Of a stretch of 64,000 nt of DNA, positions 1 through 9,841 are shown one piece after another. The translations under genes and the position numbers were made by a program. The first letter of the stretch is position 1. Every line of letters begins with the position of its first letter. Location: contig NZ_WVID01000016.1 of assembly GCF_010091925.1 (NCBI RefSeq), positions 124,001 to 188,000 on the forward strand, read 5' to 3'. Source of the DNA: Nostoc sp. B(2019) (lineage in GTDB: Bacteria > Cyanobacteriota > Cyanobacteriia > Cyanobacteriales > Nostocaceae). The notes under the pieces are model-generated. The model was not told the DNA's origin, did no database searches, and saw only the letters and a list, made by a program, of their open reading frames with translations.

Positions 1-151
<151 letters not shown>

Positions 152-158
152 TTAGTCA

Positions 159-1517
159 TTAGTCATTAGATAAAGACTTCAGACTATTGACAGTGTTTAA
201 CAGGATTTCTTGCAAAGACGGAACTGGTATTTTGTTGATGACTTCGGCTGCGAAAGCGTTAATTAACAAATTGCGAGCATCGTTTTCATCGATTCCTCGG
301 CTTTGCAGATAGAATATTTCATCATCCTCCAACTGACTGACGGTAGCACCGTGAGCGCATTTAACGTTATCTGCTGTAATTTCTAATTGAGGTTTAGTAT
401 CAACTCTGGCTTTAGATGATAGCAGCAAATTCCGATTCAATTGAGCTGCATCAGTCAACTGCGCCGGCTTAGGAACAAAAACTTTGCCATTGAACACCGC
501 ATGAGCGCGATCGCCTACAATACATTTGTGCAATTGCTTACTTGTACCGTGAGGATAGTTAAGAGCGATCGCACTATGAGTATCTGCCAGCTGCTTACCA
601 GAAATCATCGTCAAACCGTTGAGGTGAGTTTCTGTTTGCTCACCAGTTTGCAAAATCTCTAAATTGTGCCGTGATAGCTTTGCACCTAAAGTTATTGCAT
701 GACAAGTATATCGACTATCACGAGATTGAGCGATCGCAGTCTTCCCGATATGAAAAGCCTCTACACCTTCCTGCTCAACCCTAGTGTGACTCACCTGGGC
801 ATTCTCACCAACCCAAATTTCCGTAACTGCATTGGTGAGATAAACCTCCTTGGCGTCTTGGCGGTTCGTATACTCTTCAACCAACGTCACACTACTACCC
901 ATCTGTGCCACCACCAAACAACGCGGCTGCGAAATCGTCGGTATCTCACCAGCATCCGAAATAAACAGCAGATGAATAGGCGTCTCAACTACTACATTCT
1001 TCGCCACCCACACTACAGCTACATCAGTTATCCCAGCGGTATTCAAAGCAGTAAATACTTCCTGCGCTCCCTCAGCTTGAGCTAAATATTGCCTGACACG
1101 CTCCTGATCAGATTCAGACAACCCAGCTAAATTACTTACCAGAACACCATCAGGCAAATCTGCAACTGCTGATAACTCCGGCGCATAAACGCCATTAACA
1201 AACACCAAACGGCTGTTAGCAGCTTCGGGTATCAGCGCCGAAATATCAGTTAGTATTGATTGCGCCTTTATCTGAAACTGAACTTGTCGCAGAGATGACA
1301 AATCAGTAAATCGCCATTCTTCCTCACGAGTGGTGGGAATAGTTGAATGACGTACCCAATTGGCAGCGCGATCGCGTAATTCCTGCAACCAACCCTCTGT
1401 TTTTGTCGCTATTACCTGCTCTAACAATCCAGTTAGATAGACATCTTTATCCAGCATAGATGTCAAACTGACGGCATCAGAGTTAGGAATGGGACTAGGA
1501 GATACTTGAATAGTCAT
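159..1517 (-). CDS. sufD: Fe-S cluster assembly protein SufD
   Basis: About 452 residues. SufD pairs with SufB and SufC in the cytosolic SufBC2D scaffold that builds Fe-S clusters. The C-terminal half carries the typical SUF beta-helix signature, including the LNRNLLLS, KPQLEI, NVKCAHGATVSQL and FYLQSRGI blocks; the histidine of CAHGA is the conserved one at the SufB-SufD interface. The chosen ATG (1515-1517) shares one base with the sufC stop, and a GTG directly before it is an alternative start. This overlap indicates translational coupling with sufC. Length and domain order are normal for cyanobacteria. Confidence 0.96.
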   Translation of the reverse strand: MTIQVSPSPIPNSDAVSLTSMLDKDVYLTGLLEQVIATKTEGWLQELRDRAANWVRHSTIPTTREEEWRFTDLSSLRQVQFQIKAQSILTDISALIPEAANSRLVFVNGVYAPELSAVADLPDGVLVSNLAGLSESDQERVRQYLAQAEGAQEVFTALNTAGITDVAVVWVAKNVVVETPIHLLFISDAGEIPTISQPRCLVVAQMGSSVTLVEEYTNRQDAKEVYLTNAVTEIWVGENAQVSHTRVEQEGVEAFHIGKTAIAQSRDSRYTCHAITLGAKLSRHNLEILQTGEQTETHLNGLTMISGKQLADTHSAIALNYPHGTSKQLHKCIVGDRAHAVFNGKVFVPKPAQLTDAAQLNRNLLLSSKARVDTKPQLEITADNVKCAHGATVSQLEDDEIFYLQSRGIDENDARNLLINAFAAEVINKIPVPSLQEILLNTVNSLKSLSND

Positions 1518-2305
1518 CACACACCTACCTCAGTTGCAGCATCTTTCAAAATCCAGTCATAACCACGAGATTCTAACTCTAGTGCTAAATCCTTACCACC
1601 GCACAGAAGAATCTGCCCGTTTGCCATCACATGCACGTAGTCAGGAACAATGTAGTTAAGTAACCGCTGGTAGTGAGTAATCAAAATTGTGGCATTTTCT
1701 GGACTTGCCAGCTGATTTACCCCACTTGCTACAATCTTGAGAGCGTCAATATCCAAACCCGAATCAGTTTCATCCAAAATTGCTAATTTCGGTTCCAGCA
1801 GCGCCATTTGCAGAATTTCGTTGCGCTTCTTCTCGCCACCAGAAAACCCTTCATTTAAACTGCGGCTGAGGAAAGCGGGATTCATCTTCACCACATCCAG
1901 CTTTTCCTCGATTAGATCGTCAAAATCAAAGGCATCCAATTCCTCTAAACCCTGTGCCTTGCGGCGGGAATTGTAAGCCACTCGCAAAAAATCCAAATTG
2001 CTGACACCGGGAATTTCTAGCGGATATTGAAACGCCAAAAATATACCAGATCTTGCCCGTTCTTCTGGTTCCAATTCCAGCAGATTTTGCCCTTGGAAAA
2101 TTATCTCACCACCAGTCACCTCATACGCCGGATGCCCAGCCAATACCTTAGAAAAGGTACTCTTACCAGAACCATTCGGCCCCATAATTGCATGGATTTC
2201 ACCGGAACGTACCTCAAGATTAAAACCCTTAAGAATCGGTGTCCCATTAACTGTAGCCGTCAAATCTCTGACTGACAGCACAACTTCACTATTTTCTCTA
2301 ATCAT
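1517..2305 (-). CDS. sufC: Fe-S cluster assembly ATPase SufC
   Basis: ABC-type ATPase subunit of the SufBC2D scaffold, about 262 residues. The Walker A (GPNGSGKST), ABC signature ([10 protein letters not shown]) and Walker B followed by ETDSGLD are all intact. An open frame extends 18 codons further upstream, but that extension is coded by an intergenic repeat. The ATG at 2303-2305 is preceded by a purine-rich GAGAAGAGAGAAG ribosome site and begins [12 protein letters not shown], as expected for the family, so it was chosen. It lies 150 bases downstream of sufB and overlaps sufD by one base. Confidence 0.96.
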   Translation of the reverse strand: MIRENSEVVLSVRDLTATVNGTPILKGFNLEVRSGEIHAIMGPNGSGKSTFSKVLAGHPAYEVTGGEIIFQGQNLLELEPEERARSGIFLAFQYPLEIPGVSNLDFLRVAYNSRRKAQGLEELDAFDFDDLIEEKLDVVKMNPAFLSRSLNEGFSGGEKKRNEILQMALLEPKLAILDETDSGLDIDALKIVASGVNQLASPENATILITHYQRLLNYIVPDYVHVMANGQILLCGGKDLALELESRGYDWILKDAATEVGV

Positions 2306-2455
2306 CTTCTCTCTCTTCTCTGGGTTCGTAGTAGGCGCTTTAGCGCCTGTTTGCAGCATAAAATTGCTGACTACAAGCGTTAACCAACTGAATATTTTTG
2401 ATTCGCAGTAGATGATTTAGCACTTTTTCAAGCACTAAAGTGCTGACTACAAGCG
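2306..2455 (-). repeat. Repeat-bearing spacer inside the suf operon
   Basis: The sufB-sufC spacer contains two small palindromes, GGCGCTTTAGCGCC and AGCACTAAAGTGCT. Each is tied to a copy of CTGACTACAAGCG (about 2368 and 2440). This resembles the short dispersed palindromic repeats common between genes of Nostocales. It may form hairpins in the suf mRNA. Confidence 0.6.
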
Positions 2456-3895
2456 CTAGCCGACACTGCCTTCTAACTTCAAACTCAACAGCTTATCAGC
2501 TTCTACAGCAAACTCCATCGGGAGTTGACTAAAAACATCTTTGCAGAAGCCGCTAACCATCATCGAAATTGCATCTTCTGAGGAAATGCCGCGTTGAGCG
2601 AAGTAGAACAGCTGATCTTCCCCAATTTTGGAAGTAGAAGCTTCATGCTCCACTTTTCCAGTATTATTTTGCACTTGGATATAGGGGAAAGTATTCGCGT
2701 GGGCGTTATCCCCGATCAACATAGAGTCGCACTGAGAATAGTTCCTTGCGCCTTGCGCTTTCGGGTTTACTTTCACCAAACCCCGGTAGCTATTGCTAGA
2801 GTTACCTGCGGAGATTCCTTTAGAGATAATTGTACTGCGAGTGTTTTTACCAACGTGAATCATCTTAGTGCCGGTATCGGCTTGCTGCTGATGATTTGTC
2901 AGCGCTACCGAGTAGAATTCACCCACAGAGTTATCACCTACCAAGACACAGCTGGGATATTTCCAAGTGATTGCTGAACCTGTTTCTACTTGAGTCCAGG
3001 AAATTTTGGAATTTACACCCTGACACAAACCGCGTTTGGTAACAAAGTTGTAAATACCGCCTTTACCGTTAGCATCCCCAGCATACCAGTTTTGCACGGT
3101 GGAGTATTTAATCTCAGCATTGTCGAGAGCAACAAGTTCCACAACAGCGGCGTGTAGTTGGTTGCTATCGTACATTGGTGCGGTGCAACCTTCCAAGTAG
3201 GAAACATAGCTACCTTCTTCGGCGATAATCAAAGTCCGCTCAAATTGTCCTGTATCACCTGAGTTGATGCGGAAGTAAGTAGACAGTTCCATCGGGCATT
3301 TGACGCCTTTAGGAATATATACAAAGGAACCATCGCTGAATACGGCGGCGTTCAAGGCAGCAAAGTAATTGTCTGCAACGGGAACAACACTACCCAGGTA
3401 TTTTTTTATTAGTTCTGGGTGTTCTTGTAGTGCTTCGGAAATTGAACAGAAAATCACGCCATCTTCTGCTAACTTTTCCTTAAAAGTAGTGGCAACGGAA
3501 ACGCTATCGAAAATCGCATCAACTGCAACGTTTGACAGTCGCTTCTGTTCAGACAGAGAAATGCCTAACTTCTCGAATGTTTCCAAGAGGGTTGGATCAA
3601 CTTCATCTAAACTGTTCAGCTTTGGTTTTTTTTGTTTCGGAGCTGAATAGTAGATGATATCTTGATAATTTATTGGTGGATACTTGACACTAGGCCAAGT
3701 TGGTTCTGTCATTTTTTGCCACTGACGATAAGCTTTGAGGCGAAACTCCAGCATGAACTCTGGCTCGTTCTTCTTAGCGGAGATCAAGCGGATAACGTCT
3801 TCGTTTAGTCCACGCTCAATTGTGTCGGACTCAATGTCGGTGACAAAGCCGTACTTGTAGGGTTGGTTGACTAAGGTTTTGACAGTGGCACTCAT
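2456..3895 (-). CDS. sufB: Fe-S cluster assembly protein SufB
   Basis: 479 residues, the usual cyanobacterial length. SufB is the scaffold subunit on which the cluster is assembled together with SufD and SufC. Recognisable family blocks are the N-terminal [18 protein letters not shown], the central [25 protein letters not shown] region, [19 protein letters not shown], and the C-terminal [21 protein letters not shown]. It is the first gene of the suf operon, so its upstream region faces sufR and carries the two candidate SufR operators. The start ATG is followed by [16 protein letters not shown], matching the family N-terminus. Confidence 0.97.
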   Translation of the reverse strand: MSATVKTLVNQPYKYGFVTDIESDTIERGLNEDVIRLISAKKNEPEFMLEFRLKAYRQWQKMTEPTWPSVKYPPINYQDIIYYSAPKQKKPKLNSLDEVDPTLLETFEKLGISLSEQKRLSNVAVDAIFDSVSVATTFKEKLAEDGVIFCSISEALQEHPELIKKYLGSVVPVADNYFAALNAAVFSDGSFVYIPKGVKCPMELSTYFRINSGDTGQFERTLIIAEEGSYVSYLEGCTAPMYDSNQLHAAVVELVALDNAEIKYSTVQNWYAGDANGKGGIYNFVTKRGLCQGVNSKISWTQVETGSAITWKYPSCVLVGDNSVGEFYSVALTNHQQQADTGTKMIHVGKNTRSTIISKGISAGNSSNSYRGLVKVNPKAQGARNYSQCDSMLIGDNAHANTFPYIQVQNNTGKVEHEASTSKIGEDQLFYFAQRGISSEDAISMMVSGFCKDVFSQLPMEFAVEADKLLSLKLEGSVG

Positions 3896-4076
3896 CGGTA
3901 ATAGTCTCTTACGTTCTGTGTTCGGTTGAGTCTCTATGGCAGTCGCTACAACTTTGGAAACTAAAGGAACGCGCTGCCTGCTTTTTAAGGATGGAAGACG
4001 GGTTTGGATTTAGCCGATTCCCATCTCGCGTTACGGAATGGTTACACGGCTGTTAGAATGGTGGTGGAGAGTAAAA

Positions 4077-4090
4077 CAACAACTATGTTG
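4077..4090. promoter_or_regulatory. Candidate SufR operator 1 (CAAC-N6-GTTG)
   Basis: CAAC at 4077-4080, six bases, then GTTG at 4087-4090. This matches the inverted repeat described for SufR binding in unicellular cyanobacteria. It sits in the sufB-sufR divergent region. Confidence 0.75.
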
Positions 4091-4121
4091 TTTAATGTAT
4101 CTTCATTTTACGCTAAATTAA

Positions 4122-4135
4122 CAACAACAATGTTG
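4122..4135. promoter_or_regulatory. Candidate SufR operator 2 (CAAC-N6-GTTG)
   Basis: CAAC at 4122-4125 and GTTG at 4132-4135, inside a longer palindrome-like TTAACAAC...GTTGTTAA. It lies 45 bases from operator 1, centre to centre, and about 60 bases before the sufR ATG. Confidence 0.75.
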
Positions 4136-4168
4136 TTAAAGTCAAATTTTCCCAGAAATTTTTGGGAC

Positions 4169-4191
4169 GTTCGCGGAACGTCTCGCAGAGA
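4169..4191 (+). repeat. Dispersed repeat copy (GTTCGCG...GTCTCGCAGAGA) forming the sufR leader
   Basis: A 23-base copy of a repeat also seen at 9213-9235 and 60385-60407, and in reverse at 15289-15310 and 36874-36894. Here it ends two bases before the sufR start codon, so its GCAGAGA end would act as the ribosome-binding region. Confidence 0.7.
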
Positions 4192-4193
4192 AC

Positions 4194-4928
4194 ATGGCGA
4201 CTACTCACCAGTCCTCAACTAAGCAAGATATCCTAGAATATCTCCTGAAACGCTCACAAGCAACGGCTTTTGAGCTTGCCGAAGTTTTAGATGTTAGCCC
4301 CCAAGCAATTCGTCGCCATCTCAAGGATTTGGAGGCGGAGGAGCTAGTTTTGTACTCGTCGGTGCAGGCACAAAAAACTCAAAGCGACGATTTACAAAGA
4401 GCTGAACGAGGGATGGGGCGTCCGCAGCACGTTTATCACCTGAGTCGTCAGGGACGCGATCGCCTGCAACGGACAATGAACGGTAACTATGGCGATCGCT
4501 ATGGCGAATTTGCCGTTTCTCTGCTAGATACATTAGCAGAAACCGTGGGGCGTGACCAAGTTAGCTCAATTTTACGAAAACAGTGGGAGCGTAAAGCCCA
4601 AGAATACCGCGATCGCTTGGGTAATGGTTCACTACAAGAGCGTGTCGCCAAGTTAGTCGAACTCAGAAAAGCTGAAGGTTTCATGGCAGAGTGTCACTCT
4701 GTAGATACTGATTCCTCACAAAGTGATTCTGGGGACAAGCTAGGCGATCGCTTTATTTTAACTGAGCATCACTGCGCGATTTCCAACGTTGCCGAGTCTT
4801 TCCCCAGCATTTGCGGTCATGAATTAGAAATGTTTGCCGCCGTCCTACCAGATTGTACAATCGAGCGTACCCACTGGATTATCAACGGCGAACATCGTTG
4901 CGGCTATTTGATGCAAGCTCGAAAGTAA
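4194..4928 (+). CDS. sufR: Iron-sulfur cluster biosynthesis transcriptional regulator SufR
   Basis: 244 residues. A DeoR-like winged helix-turn-helix lies at about residues 8-65 (FELAEVLDVSPQAIRRHLKDLE). Near the C-terminus four cysteines at 194, 207, 221 and 236 give the spacing C-X12-C-X13-C-X14-C, exactly the cluster-ligand pattern known for cyanobacterial SufR. Known SufR proteins bind a [4Fe-4S] cluster and repress sufBCDS when clusters are sufficient. The gene is divergent from sufB, and two CAAC-N6-GTTG operators lie between them, so autoregulation is likely. The first ATG is used; its leader is a dispersed repeat. Confidence 0.95.
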   Translation: MATTHQSSTKQDILEYLLKRSQATAFELAEVLDVSPQAIRRHLKDLEAEELVLYSSVQAQKTQSDDLQRAERGMGRPQHVYHLSRQGRDRLQRTMNGNYGDRYGEFAVSLLDTLAETVGRDQVSSILRKQWERKAQEYRDRLGNGSLQERVAKLVELRKAEGFMAECHSVDTDSSQSDSGDKLGDRFILTEHHCAISNVAESFPSICGHELEMFAAVLPDCTIERTHWIINGEHRCGYLMQARK

Positions 4929-5057
4929 AAATGTAATGAATAAATTCGTGTTCATATCCAGTTTAGTATACAGGTAATAACTAAGTCGTAAAACCTATTA
5001 CTAATTAGCTATTATCTATTACTTATGAACCTCTAAGTTCTAAATAGAATTTATTTT

Positions 5058-5318
5058 ATGGATTTACCATCACAACAACCGTCAACACAGTTTTTAACCC
5101 TGGACGAATCAGCAAAAGTAGACGCCGCTTTGTTGTCTTCTCCAGAAAAGTTTTTAACAAGATTGACGATTTCATCACTGAAGCTTTTGAAGCATATTGC
5201 TCAAGAGTACAATATTGCCATTGAGGATTTGACAGCAAAGCAAGTAGTTGACTGGTTTGAAAAAGATGGCAAGATTAGGAGAGAGCAAGGAATTGAAGCT
5301 TCATATCTCAAATGGTAA
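5058..5318 (+). CDS. Conserved small cyanobacterial protein of unknown function
   Basis: 86 residues starting MDLPSQQPSTQFLTLDESAK, with no signal peptide or membrane segment. The sequence is helical and hydrophilic, with a central LTISSLKLLKHIAQEYNIAIEDLT stretch that resembles a small helical bundle rather than an enzyme. No function is recognised. It is convergent with the following membrane-protein gene and shares a bidirectional terminator with it. Codon use and the clean ATG start support a real gene. Confidence 0.7.
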   Translation: MDLPSQQPSTQFLTLDESAKVDAALLSSPEKFLTRLTISSLKLLKHIAQEYNIAIEDLTAKQVVDWFEKDGKIRREQGIEASYLKW

Positions 5319-5335
5319 TGTTAAGTTTAAATAAA

Positions 5336-5361
5336 AAAAGCACCTCATCAAAGGTGCTTTT
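5336..5361. terminator. Bidirectional Rho-independent terminator
   Basis: Perfect 10-bp stem AAAAGCACCT/AGGTGCTTTT (5336-5345 and 5352-5361) with a 6-base loop. An A run precedes it and a T run is built into the right arm. It lies between the convergent genes ending at 5318 and 5396. Confidence 0.85.
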
Positions 5362-5395
5362 AAAATTTATAACAATTGCGTTTCCAGACAATTTA

Positions 5396-6031
5396 TTAAG
5401 TGTTATAAGTGTTAGCACGCGGACTACGAGCTCCAGCTACAGCTCCAATCATTGACGCTATTAAACCCAGCAAGGAACCGAACACAAACCACCATAATCC
5501 TGAACGTAAATTAGCTGCGGCTTCACGAGCTTGTTGAGCAGTTACGTTTGCTTGTGGTACATTAACACCACCTTGCTGTTGTACCTGGTTTATAACTTCA
5601 CCAGCGTTGGAAGCAGCAACACCGAAAGCACCCGATACTCCGCTTGCAAGTAGCCATGAGCTAACAGCCAAAGTAGTTGCCCAAAGAATTGCGCCGTTGA
5701 GAAGCGCTGTGTTGCGGTTCATCGGCCCACAAGCACGAGCTGTAACCCAACCACCAGTAAACAGAGAAATCAACAAAGCGATCGTTGACCAAAGCCCCGC
5801 ATTACCCGCAGCGTCAGGTGCAATTGTTCTTGGCGCACCTGAACCTTCAACAGTGCCGGCCGCAACTGCACCAATTATAGCGCTCAAAATTAACTGAGTA
5901 GCTAATGCAACCAGTAGACCAGAAATAATCGGCCCCCAGCGAACAAGATCATGATATTCAGCTACTCGACCCACTACTACAGGGTCAGGAGGAACAACAT
6001 CGGAATTTCCTACCCGATTTACGTATGACAT
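5396..6031 (-). CDS. Four-helix membrane protein of unknown function
   Basis: 211 residues. A hydrophilic N-terminus of about 30 residues is followed by hydrophobic segments near residues 33-58, 78-100, 108-135 and 178-198. There is an Ala/Gln-rich soluble stretch (EVINQVQQQGGVNVPQANVTAQQAREAAANL) between helices 3 and 4. Glycine pairs such as LFTGGWVTARACG resemble the TIGR04086/YrzE type of small membrane proteins, but this is only a loose similarity. It is probably monocistronic and ends at the shared terminator. Confidence 0.75.
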   Translation of the reverse strand: MSYVNRVGNSDVVPPDPVVVGRVAEYHDLVRWGPIISGLLVALATQLILSAIIGAVAAGTVEGSGAPRTIAPDAAGNAGLWSTIALLISLFTGGWVTARACGPMNRNTALLNGAILWATTLAVSSWLLASGVSGAFGVAASNAGEVINQVQQQGGVNVPQANVTAQQAREAAANLRSGLWWFVFGSLLGLIASMIGAVAGARSPRANTYNT

Positions 6032-6368
6032 AGTCTATTTTCTCCGTTGCTGCTTCAGCAAACTTTCTTTGTTTTGCACATTGATGCTTATTGTTCAAAA
6101 ATAAATTGTTATCAGGAGTTTTAACATCTATCAATAGAAATAATTAATAACTATATCTCTAGGAATAACCATTAAATATATGGATTTAAAAACTTTCAGT
6201 TTAACTTTAAGCTCATCTTAGCTTTTTATATTTTCTTCATATAAATTTGCAAACTTAAATACACTTATTGACTGCTGTAGCAAATCACTTTTAATTCTGA
6301 ATAGATGGGAAATGTAGACATTTTTTAATAAAAACTAGAAACAAACTATTTAGAAAATAAAGAGAAAA
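6032..6368. other. AT-rich intergenic region, nothing recognised
   Basis: 337 bases of strongly AT-rich DNA upstream of the membrane protein gene and downstream of the YbjQ-type gene. No coding frame, hairpin terminator or repeat stands out. Confidence 0.6.
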
Positions 6369-6695
6369 TTAACGCATCTTCACAGCAGTGCCCGTAGCAG
6401 TAATCAGCAACAGAACTCCTGATTGATCAATATTGATTGTGCCAGTATCAATTTCAATACCGATCACAGCATTTGCTCCTAAACGTTGTGCGCGTTGTTC
6501 TAATTCTTCTAATGCTTTTCTTTGACCCTGTTCAAATAGACGCTCATAGCTAGCAGTTCTGCCGCCAATAATGTCTCGAATTCCAGCCAAAAAATCTCGG
6601 AGAAAATTACTGCCATAGACTACTTCCGCCGTCACAATGCCTAAATATGAGTCAATAACGGCTCCTTGAATCACATCAGTAGTAGTTATAATCAC
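6369..6695 (-). CDS. YbjQ/UPF0145 family protein
   Basis: 108 residues, the complete length of the YbjQ (DUF74) fold, which forms a homopentamer in solved family members. Family blocks are visible: an early GIVTAEVVYGSNFLRD, a middle helix RTASYERLFEQGQRKALEELEQRAQRLGANAVIGI, and a final VLLLITATGTAVK strand. The N-terminus is slightly divergent (MIITTTDVIQGAVIDSYLG). The start is a GTG. The biochemical role is unknown; the name heavy-metal-binding domain is historical and not shown by these residues. Confidence 0.85.
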   Translation of the reverse strand: MIITTTDVIQGAVIDSYLGIVTAEVVYGSNFLRDFLAGIRDIIGGRTASYERLFEQGQRKALEELEQRAQRLGANAVIGIEIDTGTINIDQSGVLLLITATGTAVKMR

Positions 6696-7405
6696 GACTT
6701 AGCCTCACAAACAGTATATATGTTGTATTTTTGTCAAGTGTTTATAAAAATTCTTGAGCAACTGTAACTCACGATCGCACATACAAAATTTACTTGTGCG
6801 AATTTCAAAATCTCAATCAAGCCAGGCTTAGTAGACTTGAACTGTAGAGATGATGCCTTCGATGAGTATAGAAGTAGACAGATTTTATCAACACTATTCC
6901 ATACAATTGTAGATTAGTCTTGTCACTATAATCTCATCTTTAGAGTCATCTTGAGCAAAGATTTAGAATTTAAAGGAACATTTTGCTTTTTGGATTTATC
7001 TTATCGTTTAATGATTAAAAAAGGATAAGGCATAAATGATTAGAAATGGGAAAAATTGGATACAGAGTTAGTAAGTTATCAAGTTAAATAATCAACATGA
7101 ATCATCAACAAGAATGAATGCTGAATACTTCTAGAGATAAGCGTCTCGTCTATCTAAAAGTAAGTGAGATAGCTATCAAGTTGAGCCAGATAGCAAGTAT
7201 AACTACTGACTAAATCAAGTATATTTTTGGCAGAACCCTGAATAAACTTGGAGGATGCACTTGATTGTTTATACCTTATACTGAATCTTTCAGTAAAAAC
7301 TCTGAACATGATACTGTCTGTAAACAAGGGTAAAGATAGGATGAATTATTAACATTTCATAAATGCGAATAAATACAGTTTTCAAAGCTCAATAATTTTG
7401 TTTTA
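6696..7405. other. Intergenic region with a decayed micro-ORF
   Basis: 710 bases, mostly AT-rich. The one item of note is a short frame at 7036-7087 that becomes similar to the intact micro-ORF at 56184-56282 if one base in an A run is removed. No tRNA or other RNA gene was recognised. Confidence 0.55.
7036..7087 (+). pseudogene. Frameshifted copy of a short peptide gene (see 56184-56282)
   Basis: After AAAAAAGGATAAGGCATAA, an ATG opens MIRNGK and then runs into a stop. Removing one A from the GGGAAAAATTGG run gives MIRNGKIGYRVSKLSS. The intact copy at 56184 begins MIRQWKIKYRVSEFLSK. The shared M-I-R-x-x-K-I-x-Y-R-V-S pattern suggests homology with a frameshift here. Very short, so uncertain. 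Confidence 0.35.
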
Positions 7406-8128
7406 ATGTACAAGAAAAAAATTCACTACAATATCGGGAAATTTACTGTGTACAAGCCGAAATCATTAGTATTTAGTGTTCTCTTATCAGGATGTTTTGC
7501 CGTCACTATACCAGCGATTGCACAAGCTCAGGTATTGATGGTACAAGCCAGAAACCCAGAGTTAAAGCAACTACTAGAGGACGGACGGAGGTTAGTAGAT
7601 ACTGGCGATTACAGTGGTGCGATCGCGGTTTATCAACAAGCAGCTACCCTAGCTCCTAAGAATGCCAAAATTCATTCTGGTATTGGTTATTTATACGCTC
7701 AACAAGGAAATTACCGAGCAGCATTAACTGCTTATCGTCGTGCTATTGCCATCAACCCCAACAATAGTGATTTTTATTACGCGGTGGGTTATATCAAAGC
7801 CAATTTGGGAGACACGGCTGGAGCCAAAGAAGGCTATCGTCGTGCTATACAACTCAATCGCAACAACGTTAATGCCTATTTAGGATTGGGTGTGACGCAA
7901 TCACGTTTAGGAGATTATGGTGCAGCTGCTTGGGCATACGAGCAAGCAGTCAACTTGGATAAAAACAATGCCCAGACTTACGAGTTGATGGGGTCGATGT
8001 ATAAACAGCGACGACAAACCAAACAAGCGAGCAGCGTGCTTCAAAAAGCCCGTGATTTGTATAAGCGGCGTAATGATCCAGATGGCGTAGACAGGGTAGA
8101 AGCCATGCTTAGACAGTTAGGAAGATGA
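7406..8128 (+). CDS. Secreted/periplasmic TPR-repeat protein
   Basis: 240 residues. A basic N-terminus and hydrophobic stretch (SLVFSVLLSGCFAVTIPAIAQA) look like a signal peptide, with cleavage probably after AQA near residue 44. Four to five tetratricopeptide repeats follow from about residue 50 (GRRLVDTGDYSGAIAVYQQA, GYLYAQQGNYRAALTAYRRA, and so on) to about residue 215. TPR arrays mediate protein-protein contacts; the partner is unknown. The gene ends three bases before the convergent ABC ATPase gene, leaving no room for a separate terminator. Confidence 0.85.
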   Translation: MYKKKIHYNIGKFTVYKPKSLVFSVLLSGCFAVTIPAIAQAQVLMVQARNPELKQLLEDGRRLVDTGDYSGAIAVYQQAATLAPKNAKIHSGIGYLYAQQGNYRAALTAYRRAIAINPNNSDFYYAVGYIKANLGDTAGAKEGYRRAIQLNRNNVNAYLGLGVTQSRLGDYGAAAWAYEQAVNLDKNNAQTYELMGSMYKQRRQTKQASSVLQKARDLYKRRNDPDGVDRVEAMLRQLGR

Positions 8129-8131
8129 GGT

Positions 8132-9034
8132 TTAATCTAACTGGCGTCCCGTTAATTCCACAAAAATATCTTCCAGGTTAGAGGGACGCACCATCATTCC
8201 GGTTTTATCGGGCTGTTCATTCAAGTAGTTGTTCGCTTCTTCGAGAGAAGGGAAAAACAGATATTCCCAGCTACGTGCGCTATCACTTAGCGCTTCGGTA
8301 ACATCCAATTGCTTCATCACCAAACCTTCACCGTGAATAGAGCGCAACTGTTTTAGCGTTCCTAAAGAAATCAGTTTACCGCTATCCATAATACCGATGC
8401 GTCCTGGCTGAGTAGAACCAAAAGCATCACACAAAAATTCCACCTCATCCATGTAATGAGTCGTGAGTAGGATCGTCATTCCCTGCTTATTCAAATCTCG
8501 AATAATTTCCCAAAGGCGTCGTCTGGTTTGAGGGTCTAATCCTACCGTTGGTTCATCCAAAAACAGAATTTGCGGTTGATGCAATAAAGCTCTCGCTATC
8601 TGTAACCGTCGTTTCATACCTCCAGACAGGGTTTTTACCAAATCATCGCGTCTGTCTGCTAACTCAACATACTCTAGCCATTGACGAATTAGTTGCTGTC
8701 GCTGCGGATTAATTATGTGATGTAGTCTCCCATGCAACTCCATATTTTCCCATACGGTTAAATCAGTATCTACGCTGGTTTGTTGCAAAACTACACCAAT
8801 ACTCTGTTTTGCCAGTATGGCTTGACTCACTACATCATAACCACCGACTTCTATCCGTCCTTGGGACGGTTTTGTCAGTGTAGTTAGCATCCGAATTGTA
8901 GTTGATTTACCCGCACCGTTAGGGCCAAGTAGAGCAAATATTTCTCCTGCTTCAATTGTGAATGAGAGGCCATTCACTACAGGGATGTTGTTGTAGAATT
9001 TGTAGATGTTTTCTAGCAAGACAGCAGCAGTCAT
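8132..9034 (-). CDS. ABC-2 type transporter ATP-binding protein (DrrA/CcmA-like)
   Basis: 300 residues. Walker A (GPNGAGKST), Q-loop (VLQQTSVD), signature (LSGGMKRRL), Walker B (ILFLDEPTVGLDP) and H-loop (LLTTHYMDE) are all intact. The C-terminal portion (EQPDKTGMMVRPSNLEDIFVELTGRQLD) is typical of ATPases that energise ABC-2 exporters for drugs, polysaccharides or lipids. No ABC-2 permease gene is adjacent, so the partner must be encoded elsewhere. Substrate unknown. Confidence 0.9.
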   Translation of the reverse strand: MTAAVLLENIYKFYNNIPVVNGLSFTIEAGEIFALLGPNGAGKSTTIRMLTTLTKPSQGRIEVGGYDVVSQAILAKQSIGVVLQQTSVDTDLTVWENMELHGRLHHIINPQRQQLIRQWLEYVELADRRDDLVKTLSGGMKRRLQIARALLHQPQILFLDEPTVGLDPQTRRRLWEIIRDLNKQGMTILLTTHYMDEVEFLCDAFGSTQPGRIGIMDSGKLISLGTLKQLRSIHGEGLVMKQLDVTEALSDSARSWEYLFFPSLEEANNYLNEQPDKTGMMVRPSNLEDIFVELTGRQLD

Positions 9035-9841
9035 TTATCCCTTGGCTCAAAGAGTTGATCAGTCACAGTAAGATTATTGTGTCAGATGCGATCGCTCCTT
9101 GCTAGCCTGCTGTGTACATGAATACTTAAGAAGGCAAAAAATAGTTATTATTTAGAAATAGTATTAAGTAGGTAAACGTAATTAAATGTAAGATAAAACT
9201 TTTGTTCGTAGTGTTCGCGTAGCGTCTCGCAGAGAGCGATTTATCGCTCTATATAAGGTTATTAAGGGCTAGAGCTGCTTACTACTAGCTCTGATTTAAT
9301 TAAGCCCTTCTACTTACTTGAATTTTTATACCAAAATATCTGCAATAAATATAAAAGTATAAAGCTTAACTATGCTCCTGTTATTGGTTACTAGCAAATT
9401 AATTTTATAGATAAAAAGATTATAAATAATATGTATGTTTTTTATAAAGAACTCTAATATCAGTTGCTTTTTTTTAACGTTACTGGCATTTTGATAATCA
9501 ATAAGAGTTTAAGAAAATTGCAATTTTAGAATATTTACTTTTGTTTACCATAAAATTACACGGCATTTGACCGATATACAAACACTTTCGGTGAAAGCGC
9601 TCAGCTTAGACAGTGTATCTAAGCAGGTAAGTATTAATAAGTTTAAGTTTGTAGTTGGTGTTTTAGCAAAAACAGTACTCACTACAAGCTAAAACACCAA
9701 CTTCTTTTAATTATTTCTACTTACTTCAATACTGTTAAAAAGTGACTTTTTAACTAATCAGAGTGCATTTCCTGGCATTGCTGCTGAGAGGCTAACGCAT
9801 TGCTGTAGTTTGTGTACTTTTGTTTTGGAGAAATCGAATCA
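9035..9841. other. Long intergenic region with repeats
   Basis: About 800 bases without a gene. It holds a copy of the dispersed GTTCGCG...GCAGAGA repeat (9213-9235) and a 14-bp inverted repeat at 9654-9701. It also has several copies of a degenerate AAGTAGGTAAAC/TAATTAAA-type motif (near 9166 and 9624, and inverted near 9706). Related copies occur near 45570 and 62833. Confidence 0.6.
9654..9701. repeat. Inverted repeat, possible stem-loop
   Basis: GTTGGTGTTTTAGC at 9654-9667 and its exact complement GCTAAAACACCAAC at 9688-9701, with a 20-base loop. It lies 140 bases before the PEP-CTERM gene. There is no strong T tract, so it reads as a repeat rather than a clear terminator. Confidence 0.7.

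Noticed and set aside
2306-2359. Longer SufC start at 2359
   Set aside because: The extra 18 codons come from a dispersed repeat, and the ATG at 2305 has a strong purine-rich site and the family N-terminus.
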